Positions 26,292 to 35,541 of a stretch of DNA of 56,464 nt are shown here, piece by piece (position 1 is the stretch's first letter; each line of letters begins with the position of its first letter). The stretch spans positions 1 to 56,464 of the forward strand of contig NZ_JACVCV010000023.1 of NCBI RefSeq assembly GCF_017811155.1, given 5' to 3'. This stretch comes from Lunatimonas salinarum (GTDB lineage: Bacteria; Bacteroidota; Bacteroidia; Cytophagales; Cyclobacteriaceae). The translations under genes and the position numbers were made by a program. Below the pieces are notes generated by a model. That model did not search any database, was not told the DNA's origin, and saw only the letters and a list, made by a program, of their open reading frames with translations.

Positions 26292-27314
26292 CTAGTGCAG
26301 AATTTTAAATATCAATTCTTTTAAAATTTGGGAATGCGGCAAGTTGTTGCTTTCAACACCCTTAGACTGCAAATCCGCTTCTTTTAGGTATGTGAAGATA
26401 TCAATAACCTTGCCTAATGAGTAATTTTTTGCTGCCGTGAGGTACTCTTTGATAAAATAGGGGTTGACTTTCAGTACACCAGCCAATTGGCTATCGGGAA
26501 GGTTTTTATTTCCGTAGACCAATAGTATCCTGTTAAAGTGCGTGAATAGTACCGTAATCATGGGTATTAACGGATTCGCTTTCGGGTTTTGACTGAAGTA
26601 ATAGATAATGGCGTTGGCCTTCGCTACATTTCTAAAACTGAGCGCATTGGTGAGTTCGAAGATATTGAATTCCTTGCTGATTCCAATGTATTTTTGAATG
26701 TGGTCCACGGTTATCATCACCGGCTCCGAAAAGTTGATCAGCATTTTATCAATCTCGTTGGTGAGTACCTCTAAATTGCCGCCAATCGACTCCGCTAGAA
26801 CCTGCAAGGCTTTTGGTTCAATGGTAAATTTATGCTCTTTGATGTAGGCCTCGATATACGGAATAATTTTGTATTCAGAAATCCGGCTGGATTTGACCAA
26901 TATGGCATGTTTGTCCAGTTCTTTGGCTAGGGCCTTTCTTCCATCCAACGTCTTGTGCTTGTGAGCAAACACCAAGATGGTGCTCGGAAGGGGATTCTTT
27001 ACATAACTAATCAATAAATTATCTACGTCCTCTCTCCCTAAACCTTCTATTTGCTGGGCCTCCTTTACGATTACTGCCTGTCGGTCAGCCATCATGGGAA
27101 AGCGCTTGGCATTGTTGATGACTGTACTCATAGTCACGTCTTTTCCATACATGACTACCTGATTAAACCCTCGGTCATGGGGTGGTATAGCATGTTGTTC
27201 GATGTAGTGGGTTATCTTGTCAACGAAGTAAGGTTCCTCTCCTTGAATAAAATAGACAGGAGCAAATTTCCCATTCTTTAGATCCTTTAAAACAGTTTCT
27301 GGAGTACTAGCCAT
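26292..27314 (-). CDS. holA: DNA polymerase III delta subunit
   Basis: Clamp-loader subunit that opens the sliding clamp. The 340-aa product shows the HolA pattern: KNGKFAPVYFIQGEEPYFVDKI at the N-terminus, RFPMMADRQAVIVKEAQ, LVFAHKHKTLDGRKALAKEL and the C-terminal helical domain. It opens the minus-strand run that continues with the TPR and barrel genes; such mixing of a housekeeping gene with envelope genes is common in this phylum. Confidence 0.92.
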   Translation of the reverse strand: MASTPETVLKDLKNGKFAPVYFIQGEEPYFVDKITHYIEQHAIPPHDRGFNQVVMYGKDVTMSTVINNAKRFPMMADRQAVIVKEAQQIEGLGREDVDNLLISYVKNPLPSTILVFAHKHKTLDGRKALAKELDKHAILVKSSRISEYKIIPYIEAYIKEHKFTIEPKALQVLAESIGGNLEVLTNEIDKMLINFSEPVMITVDHIQKYIGISKEFNIFELTNALSFRNVAKANAIIYYFSQNPKANPLIPMITVLFTHFNRILLVYGNKNLPDSQLAGVLKVNPYFIKEYLTAAKNYSLGKVIDIFTYLKEADLQSKGVESNNLPHSQILKELIFKILH

Positions 27315-27603
27315 GAATCAGGTTATCTTCGGTCAAAGATAGCGAAAATTGGCAATACCTTGTTACGATACACTAGGATTGGCAGCCTCGAAAAGGATAT
27401 ATTCCGGAATTAGTACCCCAAATCTTATGCTACCGGTGAATCGCCCGCCATGGACAAAGTACCCTCCTAAGTCCGGTAGAAAATTACCCACAGGACTGCT
27501 CAAAATCGATGATAACCGGCAAATGGGTTGTATTGTGCCTGAACAATTTCCAAATAAAATTTGTATGTACTATATCTAATTAACCTAAACCATAACGCAA
27601 ATC

Positions 27604-28317
27604 GTGAGCAGGATAGCAGAAGGAATCAGCAATTATAAGAAAGGGAAATTCGAAGAGGCATTGCGCCTTTTTGAACTACATTTGGCTTCCGACCCGAACG
27701 ACGCAACCGGGTTGATCTACAGGGCACGGGTGTTTTCCCGCATAGGTAGATTTGACGATTCGCTAGCTGATTTTGATCGTTTACTGACCGGCAATCCGTT
27801 TGATTGTGATTTAATCAGTGATCGTGCAGTGGTTTTACACTTGATGAAGCGTAATCAAGAAGCCCTGTCAGAGCTGGATAGGGCACAAAACCTTGACCCC
27901 AAAAATCCCTACCGTTATTCAAGCAGAGCGTTTTTAAAGGATCGCATCGGAGACCTACACGGTGCCTTAGCCGATTATGAAATTGCCTTGGAGTTGGACC
28001 CGGAAGATGCCATTTCGTTAAACAATAAAGGAATGGTTGAGGAGCGGCTTGGATACCTATCAAGATCTAAGAAAAGCTTTGAAAAAGCCGACGCGCTAAT
28101 AGGATACAAACCCAACCAAGATCACCCTCAGCTCAAAGGTGAAAATCCCGTGAGACGGGATATCCCAATTGAAGCTACCGGTGAAACCGAAAACACGGTC
28201 AATCAAAAACGATTAACCGTAGGGCACCTGTGGGATACAATCAAAGGGATTTTCACGCAATCCCACACCCGAATGGAGTTTTGGGAATTTCTGAAAGGGG
28301 GCCTCAAACGTTCTTGA
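27604..28317 (+). CDS. Cytoplasmic tetratricopeptide-repeat protein
   Basis: A 237-aa protein starting at GTG (no ATG in a sensible position). It has no signal peptide. Residues 1-165 hold four to five TPR units (KGKFEEALRLFELHLASDPND, RFDDSLADFDRLLTGNP, NQEALSELDRAQNLDPKNPY, LHGALADYEIALELDPEDA), followed by a low-complexity tail with no recognisable domain. Its 3' end overlaps the convergent universal stress gene by 14 bp. No specific function can be named. Confidence 0.75.
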   Translation: MSRIAEGISNYKKGKFEEALRLFELHLASDPNDATGLIYRARVFSRIGRFDDSLADFDRLLTGNPFDCDLISDRAVVLHLMKRNQEALSELDRAQNLDPKNPYRYSSRAFLKDRIGDLHGALADYEIALELDPEDAISLNNKGMVEERLGYLSRSKKSFEKADALIGYKPNQDHPQLKGENPVRRDIPIEATGETENTVNQKRLTVGHLWDTIKGIFTQSHTRMEFWEFLKGGLKRS

Positions 28318-29152
28318 TCACATAGAGGGGCTTGTTGATGAAGTAAGACATCTTACGCGATAGATTCTTGGTAAACAAGGATTCAAACCACGATTTTTTC
28401 TTACTAAGCGTAAAAAGTACATCCCCCTTGGCAGAAATCAAGTAGCTCTCCAAGCCTAGGCCTGGATCATCCCTATAGGCTTTGAGCACAAAATTGGTCT
28501 TTTCATATTTGATAAATGGATAGATTTCTTCAATCATGGTCTGGTGAAGTGCCTTATCTATAGTGCGCAGCCTGGTTCCAACATGCACAATATCCACCTC
28601 ACAATTGAAATAGCCAGCCATTTCCACTACTTTCTGAATAGCTAATTTATCTTCTTCCAGGTAGTCTGTCGCGTATACCAGTTTACGCGGCTGCCTGAAA
28701 TAAACTTTTCTAGGAATCATGAACACATCCTGCAAAGCGTTTTCCACAACTTTGCTGGCCTTCGTTCCTATGAAATTTTTTTTAAAGTCATTTACTCCCT
28801 CCGTTCCCATCACAATCAGGTCAACAGCATGCGTATCTGCGTAGTCCAAAATGGTTTGAACCGTTTTTCCTTCTTTTATTACCGTTTGACAATCGTTCAA
28901 GCCATTTTTAAGACTCTCCGATTTGACGGTCTCTGCCAAGCTGGTTAGTTTAACAGCTGCGAAGCGGTGCATATCGCTAGGTTCTTCCGAGTTCGCCAAC
29001 TTTTTGTAATCCTCCAGATTGGGCACATGGAAAAGTATCAATACCGCCTCATAGTGCTCACCTATCCGGGATGCATATTCAATCGCGTTCAGGGAGCATT
29101 CCGAAAAATCTGTGGGGCAAAGTATGGTAAAAGGTCTCGTAGGCATAGGCAT
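28304..29152 (-). CDS. Universal stress protein, tandem UspA domains
   Basis: A 282-aa protein with two Usp domains (about 1-147 and 150-282). The first has the DFSECSLNAIEYA start and the ATP-binding pattern G-x2-G-x9-G-T (MGTEGVNDFKK then GTKAS), so it probably binds ATP. The second keeps the fold (LVYATDYLEEDKLAIQKVVEMA) but lacks that motif. It is 18 bp downstream of ghrA on the same strand, so the two may be co-transcribed. A general stress or energy-state role is family knowledge. Confidence 0.9.
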   Translation of the reverse strand: MPMPTRPFTILCPTDFSECSLNAIEYASRIGEHYEAVLILFHVPNLEDYKKLANSEEPSDMHRFAAVKLTSLAETVKSESLKNGLNDCQTVIKEGKTVQTILDYADTHAVDLIVMGTEGVNDFKKNFIGTKASKVVENALQDVFMIPRKVYFRQPRKLVYATDYLEEDKLAIQKVVEMAGYFNCEVDIVHVGTRLRTIDKALHQTMIEEIYPFIKYEKTNFVLKAYRDDPGLGLESYLISAKGDVLFTLSKKKSWFESLFTKNLSRKMSYFINKPLYVIKNV

Positions 29153-29170
29153 GGTAGGTTTATGGTAGGC

Positions 29171-30094
29171 TTAATATCCTTGTGATAGGTCTATTTGATT
29201 GGCAAGGGGCTCGTAAGCGTGTAGTCTTCGGCGGTTTTCCAAAATCTGAGGTACGGCAGCTTCGTACATGGTTATGCATGCGATATGTGGAGTGATCATA
29301 ATTTGGGGATGATCCCAAAAAGGATGTTCCACCGGTAAGGGTTCTTGAATAAAAACATCCAACAGCGCACCGGAAATCCATCCTTCAGAAAGCGCATGAA
29401 GTAAATCCTCTTCTACCAGGTGCTTTCCTCTTGCCACATTTATAAGATAGGTACCCGGATTGAACCGACGGAACAGGTCTTTGTTGAGAAAGCCTTCGGT
29501 CCTTTCGGTAAGCGGTAATAGGCATACAATGACATTTACCCTTTTTAAAAAGTCATCTAGCGCTTCCCCGTGGTAGTAGGAATGCCTGTAACCTTCCTTT
29601 GGACTATTTCCGTACCCACAAGCAGGTATTCCAATTGCAGCCAACTTATCCAACACATCTCCTCCCAACTGACCTGTACCTAGTACCCCTACCGAGATAT
29701 CAATTTCAGGATTACTCATGTCCCAGCTTTTTGTCACCTTATCCGCTTGGTATCGGGTAAACTGCCTATGATAATTTAAAATACCCATAATCACGTAGTT
29801 CGTCATGCTGTACGTAAGCCGAGGATCCACTATCCGGGTTACTGGTATATTCTCTGGTAAATTCGGGTCGGCCACGATATGGTCTACCCCCGAACCCATA
29901 GAACATATTAATTTCAGATTTGGGAAGTCTCTTAAAAGACCATGGGGATGTTGCCACACCACCACTGTGTCGACTTCCTTTGCGTTTTTTATGTCAGGGT
30001 AAATCTCCAACGTAAGCTCGGGAGCCAATTTTTTAAAGGTTTCTTTCCAAACGGGTATGTCTTTTTTGTAGGGGGCAATTATCGCTATGCTCAT
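29171..30094 (-). CDS. ghrA: Glyoxylate/hydroxypyruvate reductase A-type dehydrogenase
   Basis: NAD(P)H-dependent 2-hydroxyacid dehydrogenase, 307 aa. The nucleotide-binding motif GVLGTGQLGGDVLDKL and the catalytic Arg (INVARGKH), Glu (FIQEPLPVEHP) and His (MITPHIACIT) are present. The overall layout, including MGSGVDHI, LPLTERTEGFLN and the ending ...QIDLSQGY, parallels E. coli GhrA closely. It should reduce glyoxylate or hydroxypyruvate in the cytoplasm. The universal stress gene follows 18 bp downstream. Confidence 0.88.
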   Translation of the reverse strand: MSIAIIAPYKKDIPVWKETFKKLAPELTLEIYPDIKNAKEVDTVVVWQHPHGLLRDFPNLKLICSMGSGVDHIVADPNLPENIPVTRIVDPRLTYSMTNYVIMGILNYHRQFTRYQADKVTKSWDMSNPEIDISVGVLGTGQLGGDVLDKLAAIGIPACGYGNSPKEGYRHSYYHGEALDDFLKRVNVIVCLLPLTERTEGFLNKDLFRRFNPGTYLINVARGKHLVEEDLLHALSEGWISGALLDVFIQEPLPVEHPFWDHPQIMITPHIACITMYEAAVPQILENRRRLHAYEPLANQIDLSQGY

Positions 30095-30222
30095 TTAAAG
30101 AATCTGTGTTTTAATTGTCGTCAAAATTCAACCAATTCCAAAAGCTCCTTGATCCAAAAACCACTACAGCAAAGTTAATCCGAACTTCGCAATTGATTTT
30201 ATGGTTCCTTCTTCTTTTTACA

Positions 30223-30230
30223 TAAATTTG
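30223..30230 (+). promoter_or_regulatory. Bacteroidota -7 element (TAAATTTG)
   Basis: An exact TAnnTTTG match about 90 bp before the DUF2911 gene; the -33 region (TTTTATGG) matches only partly. A long leader would follow. Confidence 0.35.
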
Positions 30231-30318
30231 CCCAGCGTTTGCATAAATAATATAGCACTGAGGTATACACAATCTGGAACCGGTGATCAAGTTGAAACCA
30301 ATATAATTAATATACCAT

Positions 30319-31167
30319 ATGAAAACAAAATATTTTATTTTACTGGCAGTGGCTTTTATGATAGCTGCGTTTGGCGTTAATGCACAAATACAAATGCCTC
30401 AGGCTAGTCCTCCATCAAAAGTAACCCAATTAGTGGGTCTTACCCAAGTATCTTTGGAATACAGTAGGCCAAGTGTCCGTGGCCGAAAGATATTTGGTGA
30501 GCTTGTACCCTTTGGGGAAGTTTGGCGAACCGGTGCGAACTCGGCCACTACCTTTGAGTTTTCTACCGATGTGATGATAGAGGGTAATCCACTTTCGGCA
30601 GGAAAATACGCGCTGTATTCTATTCCGGGAAAATCTACTTGGACGTTGATATTTTCTAAAAACACAGGTTTATGGGGGGCGATCGGCTATGATTCCAAGG
30701 ACGATGCTTTCCGAGTCCAAGTACCTGCTTTGAAATCGAAAATAAGTGTAGAGACTTTTCAGGTTGACTTCACTGACATCACAGACACGGGTAGTACCGT
30801 TCGCCTTTCATGGGAAAAATCCGGTGCCGAATTCCGCATTGAAACCGAAGTGGATCCCATTGTCATGAAGCAAATCGAAGAGCAGGTAATCCAAAAAACA
30901 CCGAGCAATCCCGGGATATATTTTCAGGCGGCAACCTACTACTTCAATACCAACAAAGACCTCCAAAAAGCGCTGGAGTGGGTTACCAAATCGGTAGAGG
31001 CTGATCCGAAGTACTGGACTGTTCATCTGAAAGCAAAAATTGAACAAAAGCTGGGATTGAACGAAGCAGCACTTAAGTCTGCCCAGACCAGTATGGATAT
31101 GGCTAAAAAGGAAAATAACCCCGACTATGTGGGACTAAATGAAAGATTGATCAAATCGATCAAATAG
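30319..31167 (+). CDS. Exported DUF2911 protein with C-terminal TPR-like helices
   Basis: A 282-aa protein with a signal peptide (LLAVAFMIAAFGVNAQ). Residues 25-175 match DUF2911: the opening QASPPSKVTQLVGLTQVSLEYSRPSVRGR, FGELVPFGEVWRTGANSAT and AGKYALYSIPG are typical of the family. The C-terminal 100 residues form helical pairs like TPRs (NPGIYFQAATYYFNTNKDLQKALEW). DUF2911 proteins are common in Bacteroidota and of unknown function. Strong terminator directly downstream. Confidence 0.9.
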   Translation: MKTKYFILLAVAFMIAAFGVNAQIQMPQASPPSKVTQLVGLTQVSLEYSRPSVRGRKIFGELVPFGEVWRTGANSATTFEFSTDVMIEGNPLSAGKYALYSIPGKSTWTLIFSKNTGLWGAIGYDSKDDAFRVQVPALKSKISVETFQVDFTDITDTGSTVRLSWEKSGAEFRIETEVDPIVMKQIEEQVIQKTPSNPGIYFQAATYYFNTNKDLQKALEWVTKSVEADPKYWTVHLKAKIEQKLGLNEAALKSAQTSMDMAKKENNPDYVGLNERLIKSIK

Positions 31168-31174
31168 ACAAACC

Positions 31175-31212
31175 AAAGAGGCTGTTTTTTTTTGAAACAG
31201 CCTCTTTTCCTT
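31175..31212 (+). terminator. Rho-independent terminator after DUF2911 gene
   Basis: A perfect 13-bp stem (AAAGAGGCTGTTT at 31175-31187 with AAACAGCCTCTTT at 31195-31207) around a T-rich loop, followed by TTCCTTT. It may also serve the convergent symporter gene. Confidence 0.9.
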
Positions 31213-31248
31213 TAATACCAATAGCGTGACCTCCTAGTGTACATACGG

Positions 31249-32967
31249 TTATTTTTTCTTCCGCTTTTTCGGCATCCCCAGCTGTATGATTGCCGAGATG
31301 ACCAGCATCAAGATACTACCGATTGCATTATACCATAAATACCCGATATTAATCGGAACACCCAGTAGTTCACCGCCGTTATTGAAGTGAATCAGCAAAA
31401 TGACCGCTTCGGTAATCAATGCCGCCAAAAACACGGCGTGACCCCTCACCCATTTCATAAAAAACGCCACCAAGAATATGCCGAGAATTGTACCGTAAAA
31501 GAGGGAACCAAGCAGGTTCACTGCCTGGATCAGGTTTTCAAAAAGCGTGGCATAGGTAGCAAAGGCAATCGCAAATCCTCCCCAAAGCACGGTAAACCAC
31601 TTGGAGGATTTCACGTAGTGTCCCGAGGCCCTGTGTTGATTGATGGACCGCTTGTAGATATCCACCGTAGTGGTAGATGCCAAGGCATTCAACTCAGAGG
31701 CGGTAGACGACATGGCTGCACTGAAAATGACAGCAAATAGCAATCCGATGATTCCTTTGGGGAGATAGTCCATCACAAACCGCATAAAAACGTAATCGGT
31801 ATCGTTCGTTTCGCCTAATGGGTCATTTTTCAGAATCAATTCCTTTACTTGCTTACGGATAGATTCCTGTTCCTTTGCGCTGTCCAAAATGCGGCTTCTG
31901 AGCAAATCAGTCTGCGCGGCATCTTCCTGCTTCACCGCATCCAACATGTCAAATATCTGGGTGTTTTTTTGCTCAAAGGTAGCCTGATACCTCGTTTCCA
32001 GTTCTTGATATGCTGTCCAATAGTCACTCTCCTGCAATTTCTCTACCTGTACCTGGTTGAAGAAAACGGGGGGCTGGTAAAACTGATAAAAAACGAATAC
32101 CATCACCCCGATGAAAAGAATTATAAATTGCATCGGAATTTTCAAAAAACCGTTCATCATCAATCCCATACGGCTTTCTTTTAACGACCTTCCCGTCAGG
32201 TACCGTTGTACCTGTGACTGGTCCGTGCCGAAATACGAAAGAAACAAAAACAAGGCTCCGGTCATCCCCGACCAAAAGTTGTAACGGTCTGAAAGGTTGA
32301 AATCAAAGTTTACAATATTCAACTTATCCATTTTACCGGCTACATGAAGCGCTTCTGTAAATTTTACAGGAAGCATATAGATCACCAATATCCCTGCCAG
32401 GATCATCCCTCCCATCATCACAGTCATTTGTTGCTTTTGGGTAATGGAAACTGCCCTGGTACCACCTGAGGCTGTGTAAACGATCACCAATACACCGATA
32501 AAAATGTTGGTAAAAGTCAGGTTCCAGTTCAATAAGGTAGAAAGTATGATGGCCGGGGCGTATATGGTAATGCCTGCTGCAAGGCCACGCTGTATCAAAA
32601 ACAGGGAAGCTGCCAAGGTCCGTGTCTTGAGGTCAAACCGGGATTCCAAAAACTCATAGGCTGTGTACACCTTAAGTCTGTAATACACCGGAATAAAAAA
32701 GATAGACAGCAAAATCATGGCGGCGGGAAGTCCAAAGTAAAATTGGATAAAACGCATCCCATCCGAATAGGCTTGACCTGGAGTACTCAAAAAGGTGATT
32801 GCCGAAGCCTGCGTAGCCATGATGGAAAGGCCAATGGTCCACCAGTTCATTTCATTGCCTCCTTTCAGATACCGTTCCATGGTGGATGGACCGTAGGTTT
32901 TATATACGCCATACCCTACGATGAGAGCGAGTGTTCCAAAAAGTATGCTCCAGTCTAAGGCACTCAT
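31249..32967 (-). CDS. Sodium:solute symporter (SSS family) with soluble insertion
   Basis: A 572-aa inner-membrane symporter of the LeuT fold. Family blocks seen: MERYLKGGNEMNWWTIGLSIMATQASAITFLSTPG in part (GLSIMATQASAITF), YTAYEFLESRFD, and GTDQSQVQRYLTGRSLKESR. Between two membrane segments, residues about 300-392 form a Gln/Glu/Lys-rich soluble helical insertion that is absent from PutP- or SglT-type members. The start ATG overlaps the stop of a mini-gene (ATGA), which itself overlaps the PIG-L deacetylase gene, so the three form one unit. The substrate could be the product of the deacetylase, but this is inference. Confidence 0.9.
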   Translation of the reverse strand: MSALDWSILFGTLALIVGYGVYKTYGPSTMERYLKGGNEMNWWTIGLSIMATQASAITFLSTPGQAYSDGMRFIQFYFGLPAAMILLSIFFIPVYYRLKVYTAYEFLESRFDLKTRTLAASLFLIQRGLAAGITIYAPAIILSTLLNWNLTFTNIFIGVLVIVYTASGGTRAVSITQKQQMTVMMGGMILAGILVIYMLPVKFTEALHVAGKMDKLNIVNFDFNLSDRYNFWSGMTGALFLFLSYFGTDQSQVQRYLTGRSLKESRMGLMMNGFLKIPMQFIILFIGVMVFVFYQFYQPPVFFNQVQVEKLQESDYWTAYQELETRYQATFEQKNTQIFDMLDAVKQEDAAQTDLLRSRILDSAKEQESIRKQVKELILKNDPLGETNDTDYVFMRFVMDYLPKGIIGLLFAVIFSAAMSSTASELNALASTTTVDIYKRSINQHRASGHYVKSSKWFTVLWGGFAIAFATYATLFENLIQAVNLLGSLFYGTILGIFLVAFFMKWVRGHAVFLAALITEAVILLIHFNNGGELLGVPINIGYLWYNAIGSILMLVISAIIQLGMPKKRKKK

Positions 32968-33077
32968 GAAAAGCTTTGGGTTAACAGGTAAAATAGAAAA
33001 ACCAGGATCGCCAGAACAAGCATTTGACCCGCATACATGCGCATCCAGAGCCCTCTTTCATGTTTATTTTTCACCAC
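32964..33077 (-). CDS. Small single-pass membrane protein, about 37 aa
   Basis: Too short for ordinary gene calling. On the minus strand a GTG-GTG start at 33077 (inside the last codons of the PIG-L gene) leads to a basic N-terminus, KNKHERGLWMRMY, then a hydrophobic helix with LVLAILVFLFYLL and a TGA that overlaps the symporter ATG as ATGA. A shorter version could begin at the ATG at 33044. Overlap with both neighbours, a positive-inside N-terminus and a single clean membrane segment argue for a real gene, perhaps an accessory subunit of the symporter. Confidence 0.6.
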   Translation of the reverse strand: MVKNKHERGLWMRMYAGQMLVLAILVFLFYLLTQSFS

Positions 33078-35541
33078 CCTGCTCGATTAAATTCACAAAT
33101 AATTTAATGGCCCCCGGAACGCCTGCGGGCAATAGTCGGAACCAGGATATTCCGGAATATGCAAATGTGCCTTCTCCCACATCTGCCAATAGTAGGGAAC
33201 CTTTAGAAGGGGACTCACCAGAATCTGCCAGTTCCAGCGGGGTCACATAACGGCTGTCCCACTCACCTGCAAAATACAGACCCCGTTCCTGTACCCAACC
33301 ATCAAAGTCCTTCATCTCTATTGCATTTGGAAAACGCATCACCGGGTGACCCTCAAAGTCAGGATTGACTGCCGAATTCTCCACAGCAACCCGGTTTCTG
33401 GAAAGGGTAATGGGAAAGGGCCCCAACGTACGGGTCAATAATGGTGATGAAGTATTGTACTGAATGATCAGGTTACCTCCTTGTTTCACATAATTCATTA
33501 GGTTGTCCACGTTATCGGCCAAAACCTGATTTACGTTGAAGGCTCTGATGCCAACAATGACCGTACTATAATGGAGGAGTCGTTCAAGAGAAAGTCCTCC
33601 GTTGTCCAACAAATCTACCTGATATCCTAATGTGGCCAACACGCCAGGTACGTCGTCTCCAGCTCCTGGGATGTAACCAATACGTTGGGGCGTTAAGCTC
33701 AAAGCCAACCGAATCAGGTTAAACTGGGCGGGCGGAAAGTAGGTGAGATTTGGGATGTGTTTGTAGCTAATTCGTCTCGTTCCTTGCTTATACACTCTTC
33801 CATCAGCTGTAGTGTACTTCACTCCGATAGTACTCTTTTCGGGTCCATCATGACTCATCAGACGAACATGATAGATGATTTTTCGCCTTTCTCTTTCCTC
33901 CTTAATAGTTAGTATCTCTACATCAGTTTCCCTAAGCCCGTCAAAGGAAAGTTCGCCCGGCAATAGTTCATCTTGGAAGGATACTTCAACGGTAAGTTCA
34001 TCACCCCTACCGTTCAATAGAAAAAGGTTATTTTTTGATAGCTCCAAAGAAACCTCCGGAAGTATCGTAAAAGGCTGCCTAATTTCTCCATCCACTTGGT
34101 CGTTGTATTTGTAAATAAGGGGAACTTCCACGGTAATCGGCCTTCCTTCAACGGTTATTTCAAGGGTACCGGAAATGGAGGGTTTGTTAAAAGGCTTCCC
34201 AATCTCCGTTCTATCCGGGATAGTATACAGGTTGTCTCTTGGTGAACTGTCCAACCAATAAGGCTGTGATACGGAAAAGCTAGTTGGGATTTTTAAGGAT
34301 AGTGTAGCATCCAAGGGGATATTTCCAGCTACGGATTTCTCCAACGCTAATACTTGATCCAATACCTTGAAGGATGAAACATCCAGCTTTAAACTGGAAG
34401 GATTATTGACAACCAATTTGGCACTCACTTCGTCTGTAGGAAATGAGAGTTCCTTGTTGGCCAAAAACTCGGCTTTGTAACCCAAGCAATTCAATATTAA
34501 TTGATTAACAGCTTGCTGTTTTTCCGCTACCCATATTTCACCAGAAGGCAATGTTGACAGCTTGTCTTTGATAATAAGCAGCGCTGGCACATTGTTTTCT
34601 GGGTGTCTAAAATCAAAATTTTCCAACAGAGCATCCACTGACTTTTCAATGGCCACACCTCCCGAAACAGTTTCCCATCGGTTCTTAACTCCGTCAAATG
34701 GACTATCTTTAAACGCCTCTCCCTTTACCAACTCGATGAAATCGTCGCTGCTGCCTACTTGCGCGGTTGATCCGAAACCCTGCGATTTGTGCATGGTTCT
34801 ACTGTCAGCAGCGATTTGAGAATAGCTCGTTCCCAGAAGCGGATTTACCTCTCCTACTTCAAAGCGGTGAAATAATTTGCCTTGCTGTGGTTCGTACTGA
34901 CCACCCCAACTATAGGCGTTCCAAAACACACGCTTAGGTTGCCATGGCTTTACCCATTTTAATTGGTCTGAAAAAATGGTAGGGTCTGCTGCTTTTTCAA
35001 ACGCTTCCAATGATAGAATGGCAGAAGTGGTATGGTGCCCATGCGTGGTCCCTGGCACATCACTAAATCGGTTGATCACGATATCCGGCTGAAACTTCCG
35101 GATGATCCACACCACATCGGAGAGTAACGTCTCCCTGTCCCAATTATTTAAGGTCTCATCCGGATGCTTGCTGAAACCAAAGTCAATGGCACGACTAAAA
35201 AACTGCCGGCCACCATCCGTTTCTCTGGCCCTTATCAGTTCTTGTGTACGGATCATTCCAAGCTCGATCCCAAGTTCCTTTCCTATCAGGTTTTGCCCTC
35301 CATCACCTCTAGTAAGCGAGAGGTAGGCAATTTCAGCATGTTCCCTGTTGGCCATGTAAGCAATCAGGCGGGTATTTTCATCGTCAGGATGGGCTGCCAC
35401 ATAAAGCACCCGCTTGGTTTCCTTCAATTTCAGCAGATCATGATAAAGCTCAGACGAGGTCTGAGCCACAAGACTACTGGAAACTACGAAGAGAGAAACA
35501 AAAAAATAGCTATAAAGTATAAGGAAATGTTTCAGTTTCAT
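33064..35541 (-). CDS. PIG-L/LmbE-family deacetylase fused to a ThuA-like C-terminal domain
   Basis: An 825-aa exported protein with a signal peptide (LFVVSSSLVAQ). The N-terminal domain (about 40-260) is a zinc-dependent N-acetylglucosamine-type deacetylase: AHPDDE at residues 50-55, GDGGQN, RARETDGGRQFF and the second metal motif THGHHTTSA. A beta-rich middle part follows. The C-terminal 200 residues (GAGDDVPGVLATLGYQVDLL, VIVGIRAFNVN, GGNLIIQYN) look like a ThuA/class I amidotransferase-like fold. It is located directly upstream of the mini-gene and symporter. Substrate unknown; an N-acetylated sugar derivative is expected from the family. Confidence 0.88.
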   Translation of the reverse strand: MKLKHFLILYSYFFVSLFVVSSSLVAQTSSELYHDLLKLKETKRVLYVAAHPDDENTRLIAYMANREHAEIAYLSLTRGDGGQNLIGKELGIELGMIRTQELIRARETDGGRQFFSRAIDFGFSKHPDETLNNWDRETLLSDVVWIIRKFQPDIVINRFSDVPGTTHGHHTTSAILSLEAFEKAADPTIFSDQLKWVKPWQPKRVFWNAYSWGGQYEPQQGKLFHRFEVGEVNPLLGTSYSQIAADSRTMHKSQGFGSTAQVGSSDDFIELVKGEAFKDSPFDGVKNRWETVSGGVAIEKSVDALLENFDFRHPENNVPALLIIKDKLSTLPSGEIWVAEKQQAVNQLILNCLGYKAEFLANKELSFPTDEVSAKLVVNNPSSLKLDVSSFKVLDQVLALEKSVAGNIPLDATLSLKIPTSFSVSQPYWLDSSPRDNLYTIPDRTEIGKPFNKPSISGTLEITVEGRPITVEVPLIYKYNDQVDGEIRQPFTILPEVSLELSKNNLFLLNGRGDELTVEVSFQDELLPGELSFDGLRETDVEILTIKEERERRKIIYHVRLMSHDGPEKSTIGVKYTTADGRVYKQGTRRISYKHIPNLTYFPPAQFNLIRLALSLTPQRIGYIPGAGDDVPGVLATLGYQVDLLDNGGLSLERLLHYSTVIVGIRAFNVNQVLADNVDNLMNYVKQGGNLIIQYNTSSPLLTRTLGPFPITLSRNRVAVENSAVNPDFEGHPVMRFPNAIEMKDFDGWVQERGLYFAGEWDSRYVTPLELADSGESPSKGSLLLADVGEGTFAYSGISWFRLLPAGVPGAIKLFVNLIEQGGEK

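Noticed and set aside
27349-27579. 76-codon plus-strand frame before the TPR gene
   Set aside because: No homology signal, no promoter, unusual composition; probably chance in non-coding DNA.
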